Assembly: GCF_022811925.1 (NCBI RefSeq) | Contig: NZ_CP065511.1 | Span: forward strand, 2,349,501 to 2,413,500 | Length of the DNA stretch: 64,000 bases | Source of the DNA: Cytobacillus oceanisediminis | GTDB lineage: Bacteria; Bacillota; Bacilli; Bacillales; Cytobacillaceae | Direction: 5' to 3' | Shown here: piece after piece, positions 36,906 through 44,019 of the stretch | Layout: every line of letters starts with the position of its first letter | How positions within the stretch are numbered: the first letter of the stretch is position 1 | Translations under genes and position numbers: made by a program | The notes under the pieces: generated by a model | The model's database searches: none | Seen by the model: only the letters and a program-made list of their open reading frames with translations | Told to the model about the DNA's origin: nothing

Positions 36906-38351
36906 ATGGAGTTAACATTTGCTCATTGGGTCTATGCAATTGTTACTGTGTCTGTAATCGCAACGATGCTTTTCAGAAGAGGCGTTGTCTTGCCTGTTAT
37001 CATCGGAACTTTCTTTGTGGCAGTCATCTATAAAGGAAGTCTGATCGCCGGCTTCCAGGCGGTATTTAACGCTAATCTCCTCGCAGCAAAAGAGCTATTC
37101 AGTATATTCTTGATCATCTCCCTCATGATCGCGCTTCTTAATTCATTGAAAGACCTGGGAGCTGATAAAAGGCTTATCGGTCCAATTGAGAAGGTAATGA
37201 TCAATGGGCATGTTTCCTATTTAGTATTAATGGTTACTACTTATGTTATTTCACTCTTTTTCTGGCCGACTCCTGCTGTCCCGCTTATCTGTGCATTGCT
37301 GGTCCCGGCAGCGGTCAGGGCTGGCCTGCCTGTAATGACGGCTGCAATGGTTATTGTCATTGCTGGCCAGGGAATGGCGCTTTCTTCAGATTATATCATG
37401 CAGGTAGCACCGATGCTAAGTGCCAAAGCAGCTGGAATTGATAAGGCACTGGTTGCTGATAAAACATTAGTTCTTTCCATCATTACTGGTGTAAGCGCAT
37501 TGGCCTATATTTATTTGGCGCATAGAAAATCTATTGTCAAAAATGGCAATCATGACTCCTCGCTAAACCCTGAGGATTCAGCATTTTTTGGTGTTGCCAA
37601 TGAACTGGCGGCCACAGCTGAAGAAAGTGCTGAAACCATCCAGAGAAAAAATACATGGGGTAAGGTCTTTGCCGTTTTAGTGCCTTTATCCATGCTAGCT
37701 GTTATGCTGTATATGTTCTCAACAAAGTTAACTGGTGGATCCGGATTTGAAGGAACAGATGGAGCTGCCTTTATCGGCGGGGTAGCGACACTTTTATTGG
37801 TGCTTGCCACCGTGGCATTTAATCGCATCCATGCCTTGGATAAAATAAGCGAGCATTTAACGGAAGGGTTTGTATTCGCCTTTAGAGCGATGGCCCCGGT
37901 TATTCCAATTGCAGGTTTCTTCTTTATGGGAAGTTCAGACTTCACCGGCACCATACTATCTCTCGATGAAAGCGCTGCCAAACCTGCGTTTTTGTTTGAT
38001 ATGATACAGGCAGGCCAGGCTTATATTCCGGAAAATGCCTTTATTGCCGGTTTTGGTCTTTTAATAGTCGGTCTGATCACTGGCTTGGATGGTTCAGGCT
38101 TTTCAGGGCTGCCCTTAACAGGTGCCTTATCGGGTGCTTTGGCAAATGGAAGCCATATCGATCCTTCCACATTGGCAGCGATCGGGCAGATGGGTGCCAT
38201 CTGGGGCGGAGGAACAATTGTTGCCTGGTCTTCCCTTGTGGCAGTAGCAGGATTCCTCCAGCTTTCACCGCTGGAACTGGCCAGGAAAAACTTTATTCCT
38301 GTTGTCGCAAGCCTTTTTATCGCCACATTAATTGCTATATTAATCTGGTAA
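36906..38351 (+). CDS. Polytopic carrier of unassigned family
   Basis: 481 residues with about twelve hydrophobic segments and small-residue-rich re-entrant loops such as FFWPTPAVPLICALLVPAAVRAG and GLDGSGFSGLPLTGALSGAL. The character is that of an ion-coupled carboxylate or amino acid carrier (ion transporter superfamily, NhaC/CitM/DctM-like), but I cannot name the family. ACGGAGGGG precedes the ATG. It is the first plus-strand gene of the island, behind a GTATAC operator, and is the likely importer for the compound metabolised there. Confidence 0.75.
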   Translation: MELTFAHWVYAIVTVSVIATMLFRRGVVLPVIIGTFFVAVIYKGSLIAGFQAVFNANLLAAKELFSIFLIISLMIALLNSLKDLGADKRLIGPIEKVMINGHVSYLVLMVTTYVISLFFWPTPAVPLICALLVPAAVRAGLPVMTAAMVIVIAGQGMALSSDYIMQVAPMLSAKAAGIDKALVADKTLVLSIITGVSALAYIYLAHRKSIVKNGNHDSSLNPEDSAFFGVANELAATAEESAETIQRKNTWGKVFAVLVPLSMLAVMLYMFSTKLTGGSGFEGTDGAAFIGGVATLLLVLATVAFNRIHALDKISEHLTEGFVFAFRAMAPVIPIAGFFFMGSSDFTGTILSLDESAAKPAFLFDMIQAGQAYIPENAFIAGFGLLIVGLITGLDGSGFSGLPLTGALSGALANGSHIDPSTLAAIGQMGAIWGGGTIVAWSSLVAVAGFLQLSPLELARKNFIPVVASLFIATLIAILIW

Positions 38352-38370
38352 AACAGTAAACTTGAAAAAT

Positions 38371-38424
38371 AAAAGGCTATCCTGCAAAGTTAGAATATAC
38401 TAACTTAGGGGATAGTCTTTTTTT
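38371..38424 (+). terminator. Terminator after the carrier gene
   Basis: AAGGCTATCC and GGGATAGTCTTTTTTT pair outside an inner GTTAG/CTAAC stem. Confidence 0.7.
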
Positions 38425-38446
38425 CAGACAGAATAGGAGGCGCATG

Positions 38447-39124
38447 ATGAAAATAGGTTTAGCAGGGATTGGAAAATTGGGGACTGCCATGATGACTCAC
38501 TGGCAAAAATCAAACCATCCAATCGGCATTTATCATCCTGACAGGTCAAAGGCAGAACAATTTGCTGAGAAGTTCCCTAACGGACGCCCTTTAACCGATG
38601 ACGAGCTGAAACAAATGGATATTATTCTGCTTGCTTTGCCGGCCGGAAAGGTGATTTCTTTTATGGAAAGCATGTTTCCTGTGGAGTCTTCTATTGCTTT
38701 CATCAACATGGCGACTGCGCTTCCAACGAAAAGTATTAGAGAAAGATTCCCTTCCTGCAAGGTATACGGATTAAAGTATATGGGTCATTCGAGAGATTTA
38801 ATGGAGAATGGAAATGGATTGTTTATTTCAGAGGACCAACTGCCAGATCCGATAGTGGACCTTATCAAACCATTGGGGGAAATAGTAAAGGACAGTGAAG
38901 AAAGATTAGTAGAAGTAAACAAACTGGCTACATTCTTTGCTGTAAAGACAGCCGTCGAAATCGAGAACGATTTTATCAGCAAAGACTATCCGCCAGCTTA
39001 TATTAAAAGAGCTCTCGCCTCCCTGGCACCTGAAGTCATCCGCTCCTACAGTGAAGGCACCTTGGGGCATTTTGCACAGGAGATTGTGAACGAAATAAAG
39101 GAATCCACTAAAAAAAGCTGCTGA
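38447..39124 (+). CDS. NAD(P)-binding oxidoreductase (6-phosphogluconate/pyrroline-carboxylate-reductase-like)
   Basis: About 225 residues. It has an N-terminal Rossmann fold with KIGLAGIGKLGTAMMTHW and the segment MDIILLALPAGKVI, followed by a helical half. Similarity is to the P5C reductase/6PGDH NAD-binding superfamily; the canonical catalytic Lys of beta-hydroxyacid dehydrogenases is not obvious. AGGAGG lies 6 bases before ATG 38447 (ATG 38444 is also possible). It follows the carrier gene after a terminator, so it may be expressed separately or by read-through. The substrate is unknown. Confidence 0.7.
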   Translation: MKIGLAGIGKLGTAMMTHWQKSNHPIGIYHPDRSKAEQFAEKFPNGRPLTDDELKQMDIILLALPAGKVISFMESMFPVESSIAFINMATALPTKSIRERFPSCKVYGLKYMGHSRDLMENGNGLFISEDQLPDPIVDLIKPLGEIVKDSEERLVEVNKLATFFAVKTAVEIENDFISKDYPPAYIKRALASLAPEVIRSYSEGTLGHFAQEIVNEIKESTKKSC

Positions 39125-39152
39125 TTAAGCAATTTGATCAGCAGCTTTTTCT
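39111..39152. terminator. Bidirectional terminator
   Basis: AAAAAAGCTGCTGAT and ATCAGCAGCTTTTTCT pair between converging genes. Confidence 0.8.
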
Positions 39153-39153
39153 A

Positions 39154-40536
39154 TTAGAGCAGTCTCTTAAGTATAAACAAATAGATCATCACACAAGCAA
39201 CATAAACTGCGGCGAATGGCATATTCCAGTTGGAGACTTTATAGGAATCGACTTTGATAATGTTGGACATGAGGCCAAGAGTGGCATTATATGGACCCAC
39301 TAAGAAGGCGGAAACAGCCCCTGAAAGCATGGCAACTGTCAGAATGTGCGGGGAAATCCCGATGGCTGCCGGGTTTACGCCTTCAATCATCAATGCAAGT
39401 GAGACGGCTGGATGAAGGCCCAGAAAGGCCAGCCCTAAAGGAATCAAAGGCAAGATGATCAGGAAAACTTCGACCCCGGCCACATTTATAAAAGCTGCAA
39501 TCCAATTATAAAGGACTTCATTTGCACTCGACAAGTTCATGGCTGAGATAAAAAAGCCTGTTGATAAAAAAATGAAAAATTGATCCTTCATGCTCAAGGC
39601 GAAGGAATTGAAATGGTCAGCAAGCTGATCGCCAAATTCTCTCCCTTTTTTTAATATTAGGGACCAGCTGAATGCAAATGGAATAACGATCAAAGAAACA
39701 AGAATTAAAAAAGGCAAAGTAAACTGCGTCTCAGCAAGGGATACAAGAACATTAAAAATTGCGATGGCTATCAGGATTTGAAAAACTCTTCCAGGACGGC
39801 CGGCATAACCTGCTTCCAGGGCTGCCGCCGTTTCGTGCACAGATTCTTCGCCAGCGTGCGGGAGTTTCGTAGGCTGGGACTGACGGGAACCAATAAACCA
39901 ATCCATTGCTAAGCCCAATATGCTCAGCGGAATGACATAGGGGAGGATGGATACCCAGCTGACTCCCGTCATCGTAATCACTATCCCCACAATAGGCGTT
40001 ACAGGCGCCCAGATTAAAGGCATTGCAAACCCCCTGGAAATCGCTCTGCTCATGAATCGTTCCTTGTTCCGCACCGGAAAGCTCCCGAGTGCCGGCCGGA
40101 TTGAATAATACGTCATGGGAAGAGTGGCAAGATTCATGAAAATGCTAAAAAAGTAAGAAATCCCCGAAGTCATCATATATAAATGACCAGATGTTTTTAC
40201 CCGTTTTTGAATGATGGCCTGGATGCCTTCCCCGTATCGCCCAAGTTTAATCGGTATGCCCAGGATCGGTATTAACGTAAACATGGTAAGCAAATCAAGC
40301 ATTGGCCCAAAGGCAAGAATATATTGCTGCCACTCTGAGCCGCTTGTCCAAAGCAGCACAGCACCAAAAGCCAGGAATACGCCCCCGAGAATCTGAACAA
40401 ATTTTTTCGCAAGCCTAAAGGTCAAAACGACTATGATAAAACACAAGACAGAGAGGAGGGGATCGATATTCCATTGGGGAAGCAAAGTGGACAGCAAATA
40501 TAAACCAATCACGGTCAAAAATAAAACTCTCAGCAT
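39154..40536 (-). CDS. Second polytopic membrane carrier of unassigned family
   Basis: 460 residues from ATG 40536, with GAGGGTG upstream; the frame extends to 40599 without support. About twelve hydrophobic segments are present, with LGLHPAVSLALMIEGVNPAAIGISP and SAFLVGPYNATLGLMSNI near the C-terminus. These resemble the re-entrant features of the ion transporter superfamily. I cannot assign the family or substrate. It reads leftward from an operator-bearing divergent region shared with the 28-aa gene, so it belongs to the same regulon. Confidence 0.75.
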   Translation of the reverse strand: MLRVLFLTVIGLYLLSTLLPQWNIDPLLSVLCFIIVVLTFRLAKKFVQILGGVFLAFGAVLLWTSGSEWQQYILAFGPMLDLLTMFTLIPILGIPIKLGRYGEGIQAIIQKRVKTSGHLYMMTSGISYFFSIFMNLATLPMTYYSIRPALGSFPVRNKERFMSRAISRGFAMPLIWAPVTPIVGIVITMTGVSWVSILPYVIPLSILGLAMDWFIGSRQSQPTKLPHAGEESVHETAAALEAGYAGRPGRVFQILIAIAIFNVLVSLAETQFTLPFLILVSLIVIPFAFSWSLILKKGREFGDQLADHFNSFALSMKDQFFIFLSTGFFISAMNLSSANEVLYNWIAAFINVAGVEVFLIILPLIPLGLAFLGLHPAVSLALMIEGVNPAAIGISPHILTVAMLSGAVSAFLVGPYNATLGLMSNIIKVDSYKVSNWNMPFAAVYVACVMIYLFILKRLL

Positions 40537-40580
40537 ATCAGACACCCTCGCGATCTTTAATAAAGTAAATGGGGAAAACA

Positions 40581-40594
40581 AATTGTATACCATA
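40581..40594 (-). promoter_or_regulatory. GTATAC operator 4, before the second carrier gene
   Basis: On the minus strand the box reads TATGGTATACAATT, 45-58 bases upstream of the carrier start. Confidence 0.55.
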
Positions 40595-40652
40595 ATCACG
40601 CTTTTTCTTTATTTGTTCAAAAAACAGCCACATTTCTATCGCGATTTTGGTA

Positions 40653-40710
40653 TTTGGTATACAATTTTGTTGTAAATCTCAAAAATTCATAATATAATAA
40701 TGATAACAGG
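40653..40710 (+). promoter_or_regulatory. GTATAC operator 5 and SigA promoter of the 28-aa gene
   Basis: The box TTTGGTATACAATTTT (40653-40668) lies directly before TTGTAA, 17 bases, TATAAT. A regulator here would sit at or just upstream of the -35 region. Confidence 0.6.
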
Positions 40711-40735
40711 TTAGAGAAAAAAGGAGGACGCCCCG

Positions 40736-40822
40736 ATGTTCCATTTTCTATTTGGTTCCAAATATGCAATTGAGAAAACAGAAAGAAAATTAGCCCGTTT
40801 AAGAAGAACATTAAAATTCTAG
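40736..40822 (+). CDS. Very small basic protein (28 aa)
   Basis: ATG 40736 has AAAGGAGGACG just upstream, a good SigA promoter and a GTATAC operator before that, and a clean terminator right after its stop. The complete transcription unit argues it is real. The peptide has an aromatic N-terminus (FHFLFGSKYA) then a strongly basic amphipathic helix (KTERKLARLRRTLKF). It could be a regulatory or membrane-associated micropeptide. It is too short to be found by length filters. Confidence 0.65.
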   Translation: MFHFLFGSKYAIEKTERKLARLRRTLKF

Positions 40823-40823
40823 T

Positions 40824-40851
40824 AAAGCCGCCTTTCATTGGCGGTTTTTTC
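40824..40851 (+). terminator. Terminator of the 28-aa gene
   Basis: AAAGCCGCC and GGCGGTTTTTT pair around TTTCATT. Confidence 0.85.
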
Positions 40852-40890
40852 TATAGAATAAGAAAGTTAGAAATTTTGAACGTAGAAAAC

Positions 40891-40954
40891 TGTCTAGCGC
40901 AAGCAGCCTACCCCCTCGAGGTGTCGGGGGTGGGCAAGGCGCTTCCGCTTTTCT
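40891..40954. repeat. Interspersed GC-rich Bacillaceae-type repeat
   Basis: A 64-bp segment beginning TGTCTAGCGCAAGC and ending GGCGCTTCCGCTTTT folds back through CCTACCCCC/GGGGGTGGG and AGCGC/GGCGCTT. I recall similar CTAGC-GCGCTTCCGCTTTT elements scattered between genes of many Bacillus-group genomes. It lies between converging genes and is non-coding. Confidence 0.6.
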
Positions 40955-40964
40955 TATGAACAGC

Positions 40965-40997
40965 AAACCCGGAAGAAGAGCGGCTTCTTCCGGGTTT
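40965..40997 (-). terminator. Hairpin after the 111-aa gene
   Basis: AAACCCGGAAGAAG and CTTCTTCCGGGTTT form a perfect 14-bp stem with a 5-base loop at the 3' side of the minus-strand gene. Confidence 0.65.
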
Positions 40998-41008
40998 AGT
41001 AATAACAT

Positions 41009-41344
41009 TTATACTGCTACTTCATCAGATTTTACCAGTTTGGAATGAATGGAGTCTTCACTATTGCCGGATGCTTTTACTATTTCATCCAGTTCTTCTC
41101 TGGCTGCTTCCAGCGTTTCAAACCGTTCAAAAAATTTAACACCAATATGATTCACATACTCTTTTCCTTCATACTCTTCATAAAGCTGGATTTTCATATT
41201 CTCATCCAAAACTTCCGCGATGGTGTACTTAGCCTTCAGCTTATCGAAGAAATAAAAATGATACGTCTCAACCGGCTTTAGACCCTGGTTTTCAAGAATG
41301 GTCTGGAAAGTATCTTTATTTGTTAAAACAATATATTTACCCAA
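41009..41344 (-). CDS. Hypothetical protein (111 aa) of the GTATAC regulon
   Basis: ATG 41344, with GGGAGTG upstream on the minus strand. The soluble product has alternating strands and helices, with YIVLTNKDTFQTILENQG, then a hydrophobic-aromatic segment ETYHFYFFDKLKAKYTIAEV and a C-terminal amphipathic helix. No known motif. A GTATAC operator lies about 100 bases upstream, so it is part of the island's regulon. Confidence 0.7.
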   Translation of the reverse strand: MGKYIVLTNKDTFQTILENQGLKPVETYHFYFFDKLKAKYTIAEVLDENMKIQLYEEYEGKEYVNHIGVKFFERFETLEAAREELDEIVKASGNSEDSIHSKLVKSDEVAV

Positions 41345-41435
41345 TTAAAACACTCCCTTAGTTTTGTTTGAAATTAGTTACAAATGCAGAATTGCTCATA
41401 TGTAGCTCGATAGCCTACCTCCTTATCGTTGGAAT

Positions 41436-41447
41436 ATTGTATACCAT
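41436..41447 (-). promoter_or_regulatory. GTATAC operator 6
   Basis: On the minus strand ATGGTATACAAT, about 95 bases upstream of the 111-aa gene. The gap to 41777 also holds GTGAGTAAAAACG at 41564 behind AAGGAAGTGA, opening only a 14-codon frame, perhaps the remnant of a lost gene. Confidence 0.5.
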
Positions 41448-41718
41448 TTCTCTTAAGTTTATTTTATACTAAGATTTTGAAATATTCAATAATATATTCT
41501 AAATTTTTTAATAATTCGGTGAAAATTAGATCTATTATTCTTTAAAAAAAGGAAGTGATACAGGTGAGTAAAAACGAAAAAGGGGTGACAGCCAATCTGG
41601 CAGATTAACGACGAAAAAAATAGAACTTAAGGAAAATGGTAGTTAATCCAGTAAAAGCCAACTGCCTATGTCCGCCAAACACAGAAAAATAAAAAACGAG
41701 TTTGCTAATCTTCCCAAA

Positions 41719-41734
41719 AGGTTGTATACTTTGA
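41719..41734 (+). promoter_or_regulatory. GTATAC operator 7, before ferredoxin 1
   Basis: AGGTTGTATACTTTGA, about 45 bases upstream of the first ferredoxin gene; the right half-site is weaker than in other boxes. Confidence 0.5.
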
Positions 41735-41777
41735 AAAAGTATCTAAATTTTTAGAATAAACTGAAAGGGGTAATGTT

Positions 41778-42110
41778 ATGCCGAAGGTTACGCTTCATGT
41801 GGATGGGGAGATTGTGGAAAAGCAGGTAAAGGATAATGCTAATTTGGTTGTCCTGGCAGGGATCCGCCAGTTTCCGGAATTAAAATATGGATGCGGCATG
41901 GGAAGATGCACAAAATGTACGTGCATTGTATTAAATGGGGGAGATGATCTCGCACCGCCAAATTGGAAGGAAGAAAAAATGCTTGGCGACAAAGTGAAAG
42001 AAGGGTACCGGTTAACCTGTCAAATGACCATCCAGAACGACATTGAAATATCACAGGAAAACATTTCTGTAAAGCCTCCCAAGAAGACAACTGCAGCTAT
42101 TGCGAAATAG
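41778..42110 (+). CDS. [2Fe-2S] ferredoxin 1
   Basis: 110 residues with the plant-type cluster pattern C39-X4-C44-X2-C47 and C81 (KYGCGMGRCTKC and LTCQ). There is an extra Cys49 and a lysine-rich tail. It would pass single electrons to an oxygenase or reductase in the cytoplasm. AAAGGGG precedes the ATG. It is followed within the regulon by a creatininase-family gene and the di-iron-type protein, which needs such a donor. No ferredoxin reductase gene is visible in the window. Confidence 0.88.
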   Translation: MPKVTLHVDGEIVEKQVKDNANLVVLAGIRQFPELKYGCGMGRCTKCTCIVLNGGDDLAPPNWKEEKMLGDKVKEGYRLTCQMTIQNDIEISQENISVKPPKKTTAAIAK

Positions 42111-42130
42111 TTTTTTATTTTTATTTATTA

Positions 42131-42147
42131 ATGGTATACAAAATACC
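42131..42147 (+). promoter_or_regulatory. GTATAC operator 8, before the creatininase-family gene
   Basis: ATGGTATACAAAATACC, about 25-40 bases upstream of the start codon, a roadblock-type position. Confidence 0.6.
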
Positions 42148-42171
42148 TAAGACAAGCGGGGTATCAAGAAA

Positions 42172-42942
42172 ATGAATTGTTATGATCTTACCAAGATGAC
42201 ATGGAAGGAAGTCGAGAAATCACTTGAAACAGCAGAGTTTGCCATAATTCCTGTCGGAGCACATGAGCAGCATGGTCCACATATGGCGGAAAGCTGTGAT
42301 GCGGTGCTTGCGGAGAGAATGGCTATTAAACTGGGGCAGAGAATGTTTCCATATGCTATTGTGACGCCGTCTGTTAACATGGGGGTTTCCGAGCATCATA
42401 TCCATTTCCCCGGAACAATTACACTTCAGCCTTCTACTTTGATTGCCGTTCTTACAGACATGGTTTCCTCACTGAAACAGCATGGCATCAAGAAGTTTTT
42501 ATTTTTGAATTCACATGGCGGAAACCAATCTACACTGAATCTGGCCGCCATGACCATCACAAAGGAATTGGAAGTAGAGGTCTACTATGCAAAGACCACC
42601 GCATCTGCCAAGGAGTCTATCGGGAAATATGTAAAATCCCCTTTATTTGGCCACAGCTGTGAACGTGAAGTGTCTGAAGCCCTGTATCTTGCACCGGAAC
42701 TGGTAAGGGAAGACCTCTTGGAAAAAGGAGAAATCAAGCAAGGCGGCAGATGGGAAAGACTCCGGCCGGGTAAAGCTGTCCAGGGATTTTATTTCTATGA
42801 AGAAATGACTGGAAACGGCTGTATTGGTGATGGACGGAAAGGGAGCAGGGAAATTGGAGAGCAGATCGTTGAAGAAGCCTTGGATCATCTAGCTGAAGAA
42901 CTTTCCGAGCTGCTTGATCTGAAAGAGGAGCTGCTTTATTAA
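42172..42942 (+). CDS. Creatininase-family amidohydrolase
   Basis: 256 residues. The metal site is recognised by Glu31, His33 and Asp42 (EQHGPHMAESCD, same spacing as creatininase Glu34/His36/Asp45) and by His114 in FLNSHGGN. The family contains creatinine amidohydrolase, ArfB-type formamide hydrolases and MftE-type peptidases, all binuclear metal hydrolases opening C-N bonds. In this island it could open a cyclic amide or release an amine or formyl group. Its own GTATAC box lies just upstream. Confidence 0.85.
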   Translation: MNCYDLTKMTWKEVEKSLETAEFAIIPVGAHEQHGPHMAESCDAVLAERMAIKLGQRMFPYAIVTPSVNMGVSEHHIHFPGTITLQPSTLIAVLTDMVSSLKQHGIKKFLFLNSHGGNQSTLNLAAMTITKELEVEVYYAKTTASAKESIGKYVKSPLFGHSCEREVSEALYLAPELVREDLLEKGEIKQGGRWERLRPGKAVQGFYFYEEMTGNGCIGDGRKGSREIGEQIVEEALDHLAEELSELLDLKEELLY

Positions 42943-43033
42943 ATTCTCACAATCTATCAACCGAGAAAAATTAATCTTTAAAAAATTCTAAAAATTATGT
43001 TTACAATTCAAAAAGAATAGGTTATGATTTCAT

Positions 43034-43046
43034 TAAGGTATACCAA
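43034..43046. promoter_or_regulatory. GTATAC operator 9
   Basis: TTAAGGTATACCAAAG contains the symmetric GGTATACC core. It is 73 bases upstream of operator 10. Confidence 0.6.
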
Positions 43047-43105
43047 AGACCAAAAAACAAGATTAAATGTGGTTGTAAATTAGCAACCTATTATTTTTTA
43101 ATAAG

Positions 43106-43122
43106 TTTTGGTATACAAAATA
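43106..43122 (+). promoter_or_regulatory. GTATAC operator 10, before the di-iron-type oxygenase
   Basis: TTTTGGTATACAAAATA is the best palindrome of the set. With operator 9 it forms a pair spaced 73 bp (about seven helical turns) upstream of the oxygenase gene. Confidence 0.65.
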
Positions 43123-43166
43123 TCAAGTGCCAATAGGCTACATAAATTTCGAGGAGGAGTTTACAC

Positions 43167-43898
43167 ATGCCAGAATTATTATCGAAAGATGAATTTCGCA
43201 AAGAATTAGAGGAAGCCATTAAAGGAAACCATAGCCAGAAAGCTCCATTCACTGTAGCTTGGGCTGAAGGAAAACTGGAAAGAAAGCATTTTGCCAGATG
43301 GGCTGAAAACCATTACCACTATGTAGGACCTTTTGCTGACTACTTAGCGTACATCTATCACAACACTCCAACCGATCCGAAATTTGAAGCAGCAAAAGAT
43401 TTCACACTTCAAAATATGTATGAAGAAGAAATTGCGGCCGACCGTCATACAGACTTGCTGATTCGCTTTGCTGAAGCATGTGGAACAACCCGCGAACGAG
43501 TGATTGATCCAGAAAACATGGCTCCAACAACATTAGGCCTGCAAAGCTGGTGCTATGCAGTGGCAGCCCGTGAAAACTTCGTCGTAGCAACGGCTGCTCT
43601 AGTTGTCGGCCTCGAGTCCCAGGTTCCAGACATTTATCGAAAGCAGACTCCAGCTCTCCGTGCACAATACGGATTCACAGATGAAGAAATCGAATTCTTC
43701 GATCTACACATTGTATCTGACGAAATCCATGGAGAACGCGGCTACAAGATTGTTTTAGACCATGCTGATACTCCTGAATTACAGCAGCGCTGCCTTGAAG
43801 TAGTCCGCACAGGTGCGAAAATGCGCCGCATGTACATGGATGGCCTATGGAGAGAATATCTTGAGCAGGATCTTGGATCTTTAGTAGAAGCAAAATAA
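43167..43898 (+). CDS. Haem-oxygenase-like di-iron protein (PqqC/CADD-like, TenA fold)
   Basis: 243 residues of the TenA/PqqC all-helical fold. All six ligand positions of haem-oxygenase-like di-iron oxygenases can be placed: Glu87, His94, Glu150, His181, Asp185 and His188. The spacings E-X6-H and H-X3-D-X2-H are the same as in Chlamydia CADD. This favours an O2-using N-oxygenase, desaturase or C-C-cleaving enzyme over a TenA thiaminase. CGAGGAGGAG precedes the ATG and two GTATAC operators lie upstream. Ferredoxins in the same regulon could reduce the di-iron centre, and the aldehyde dehydrogenase after it could take an aldehyde product. Confidence 0.85.
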   Translation: MPELLSKDEFRKELEEAIKGNHSQKAPFTVAWAEGKLERKHFARWAENHYHYVGPFADYLAYIYHNTPTDPKFEAAKDFTLQNMYEEEIAADRHTDLLIRFAEACGTTRERVIDPENMAPTTLGLQSWCYAVAARENFVVATAALVVGLESQVPDIYRKQTPALRAQYGFTDEEIEFFDLHIVSDEIHGERGYKIVLDHADTPELQQRCLEVVRTGAKMRRMYMDGLWREYLEQDLGSLVEAK

Positions 43899-43909
43899 TA
43901 AGTTTTATC

Positions 43910-43962
43910 CAGGCCGTCACACTAAATCTTGTCCATCGAGGTCTATGTGGCGGCCCTTTCTA
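43910..43962 (+). terminator. Hairpin between oxygenase and aldehyde dehydrogenase genes
   Basis: AGGCCGTCACA and TGTGGCGGCCCTTTCT pair with a long loop. A partial terminator is likely, since no separate promoter for the next gene is evident. Confidence 0.5.
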
Positions 43963-44019
43963 TAATTGGAGAAGTTGACGCAGGAAAGGGAGAAATTAAC
44001 AGAGAGTAAGGTGATAGGT

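Noticed and set aside
41564..41608. GTG-initiated 14-codon frame behind AAGGAAGTGA
   Set aside because: The frame is too short and shows no recognisable feature; perhaps a remnant of a lost gene start.
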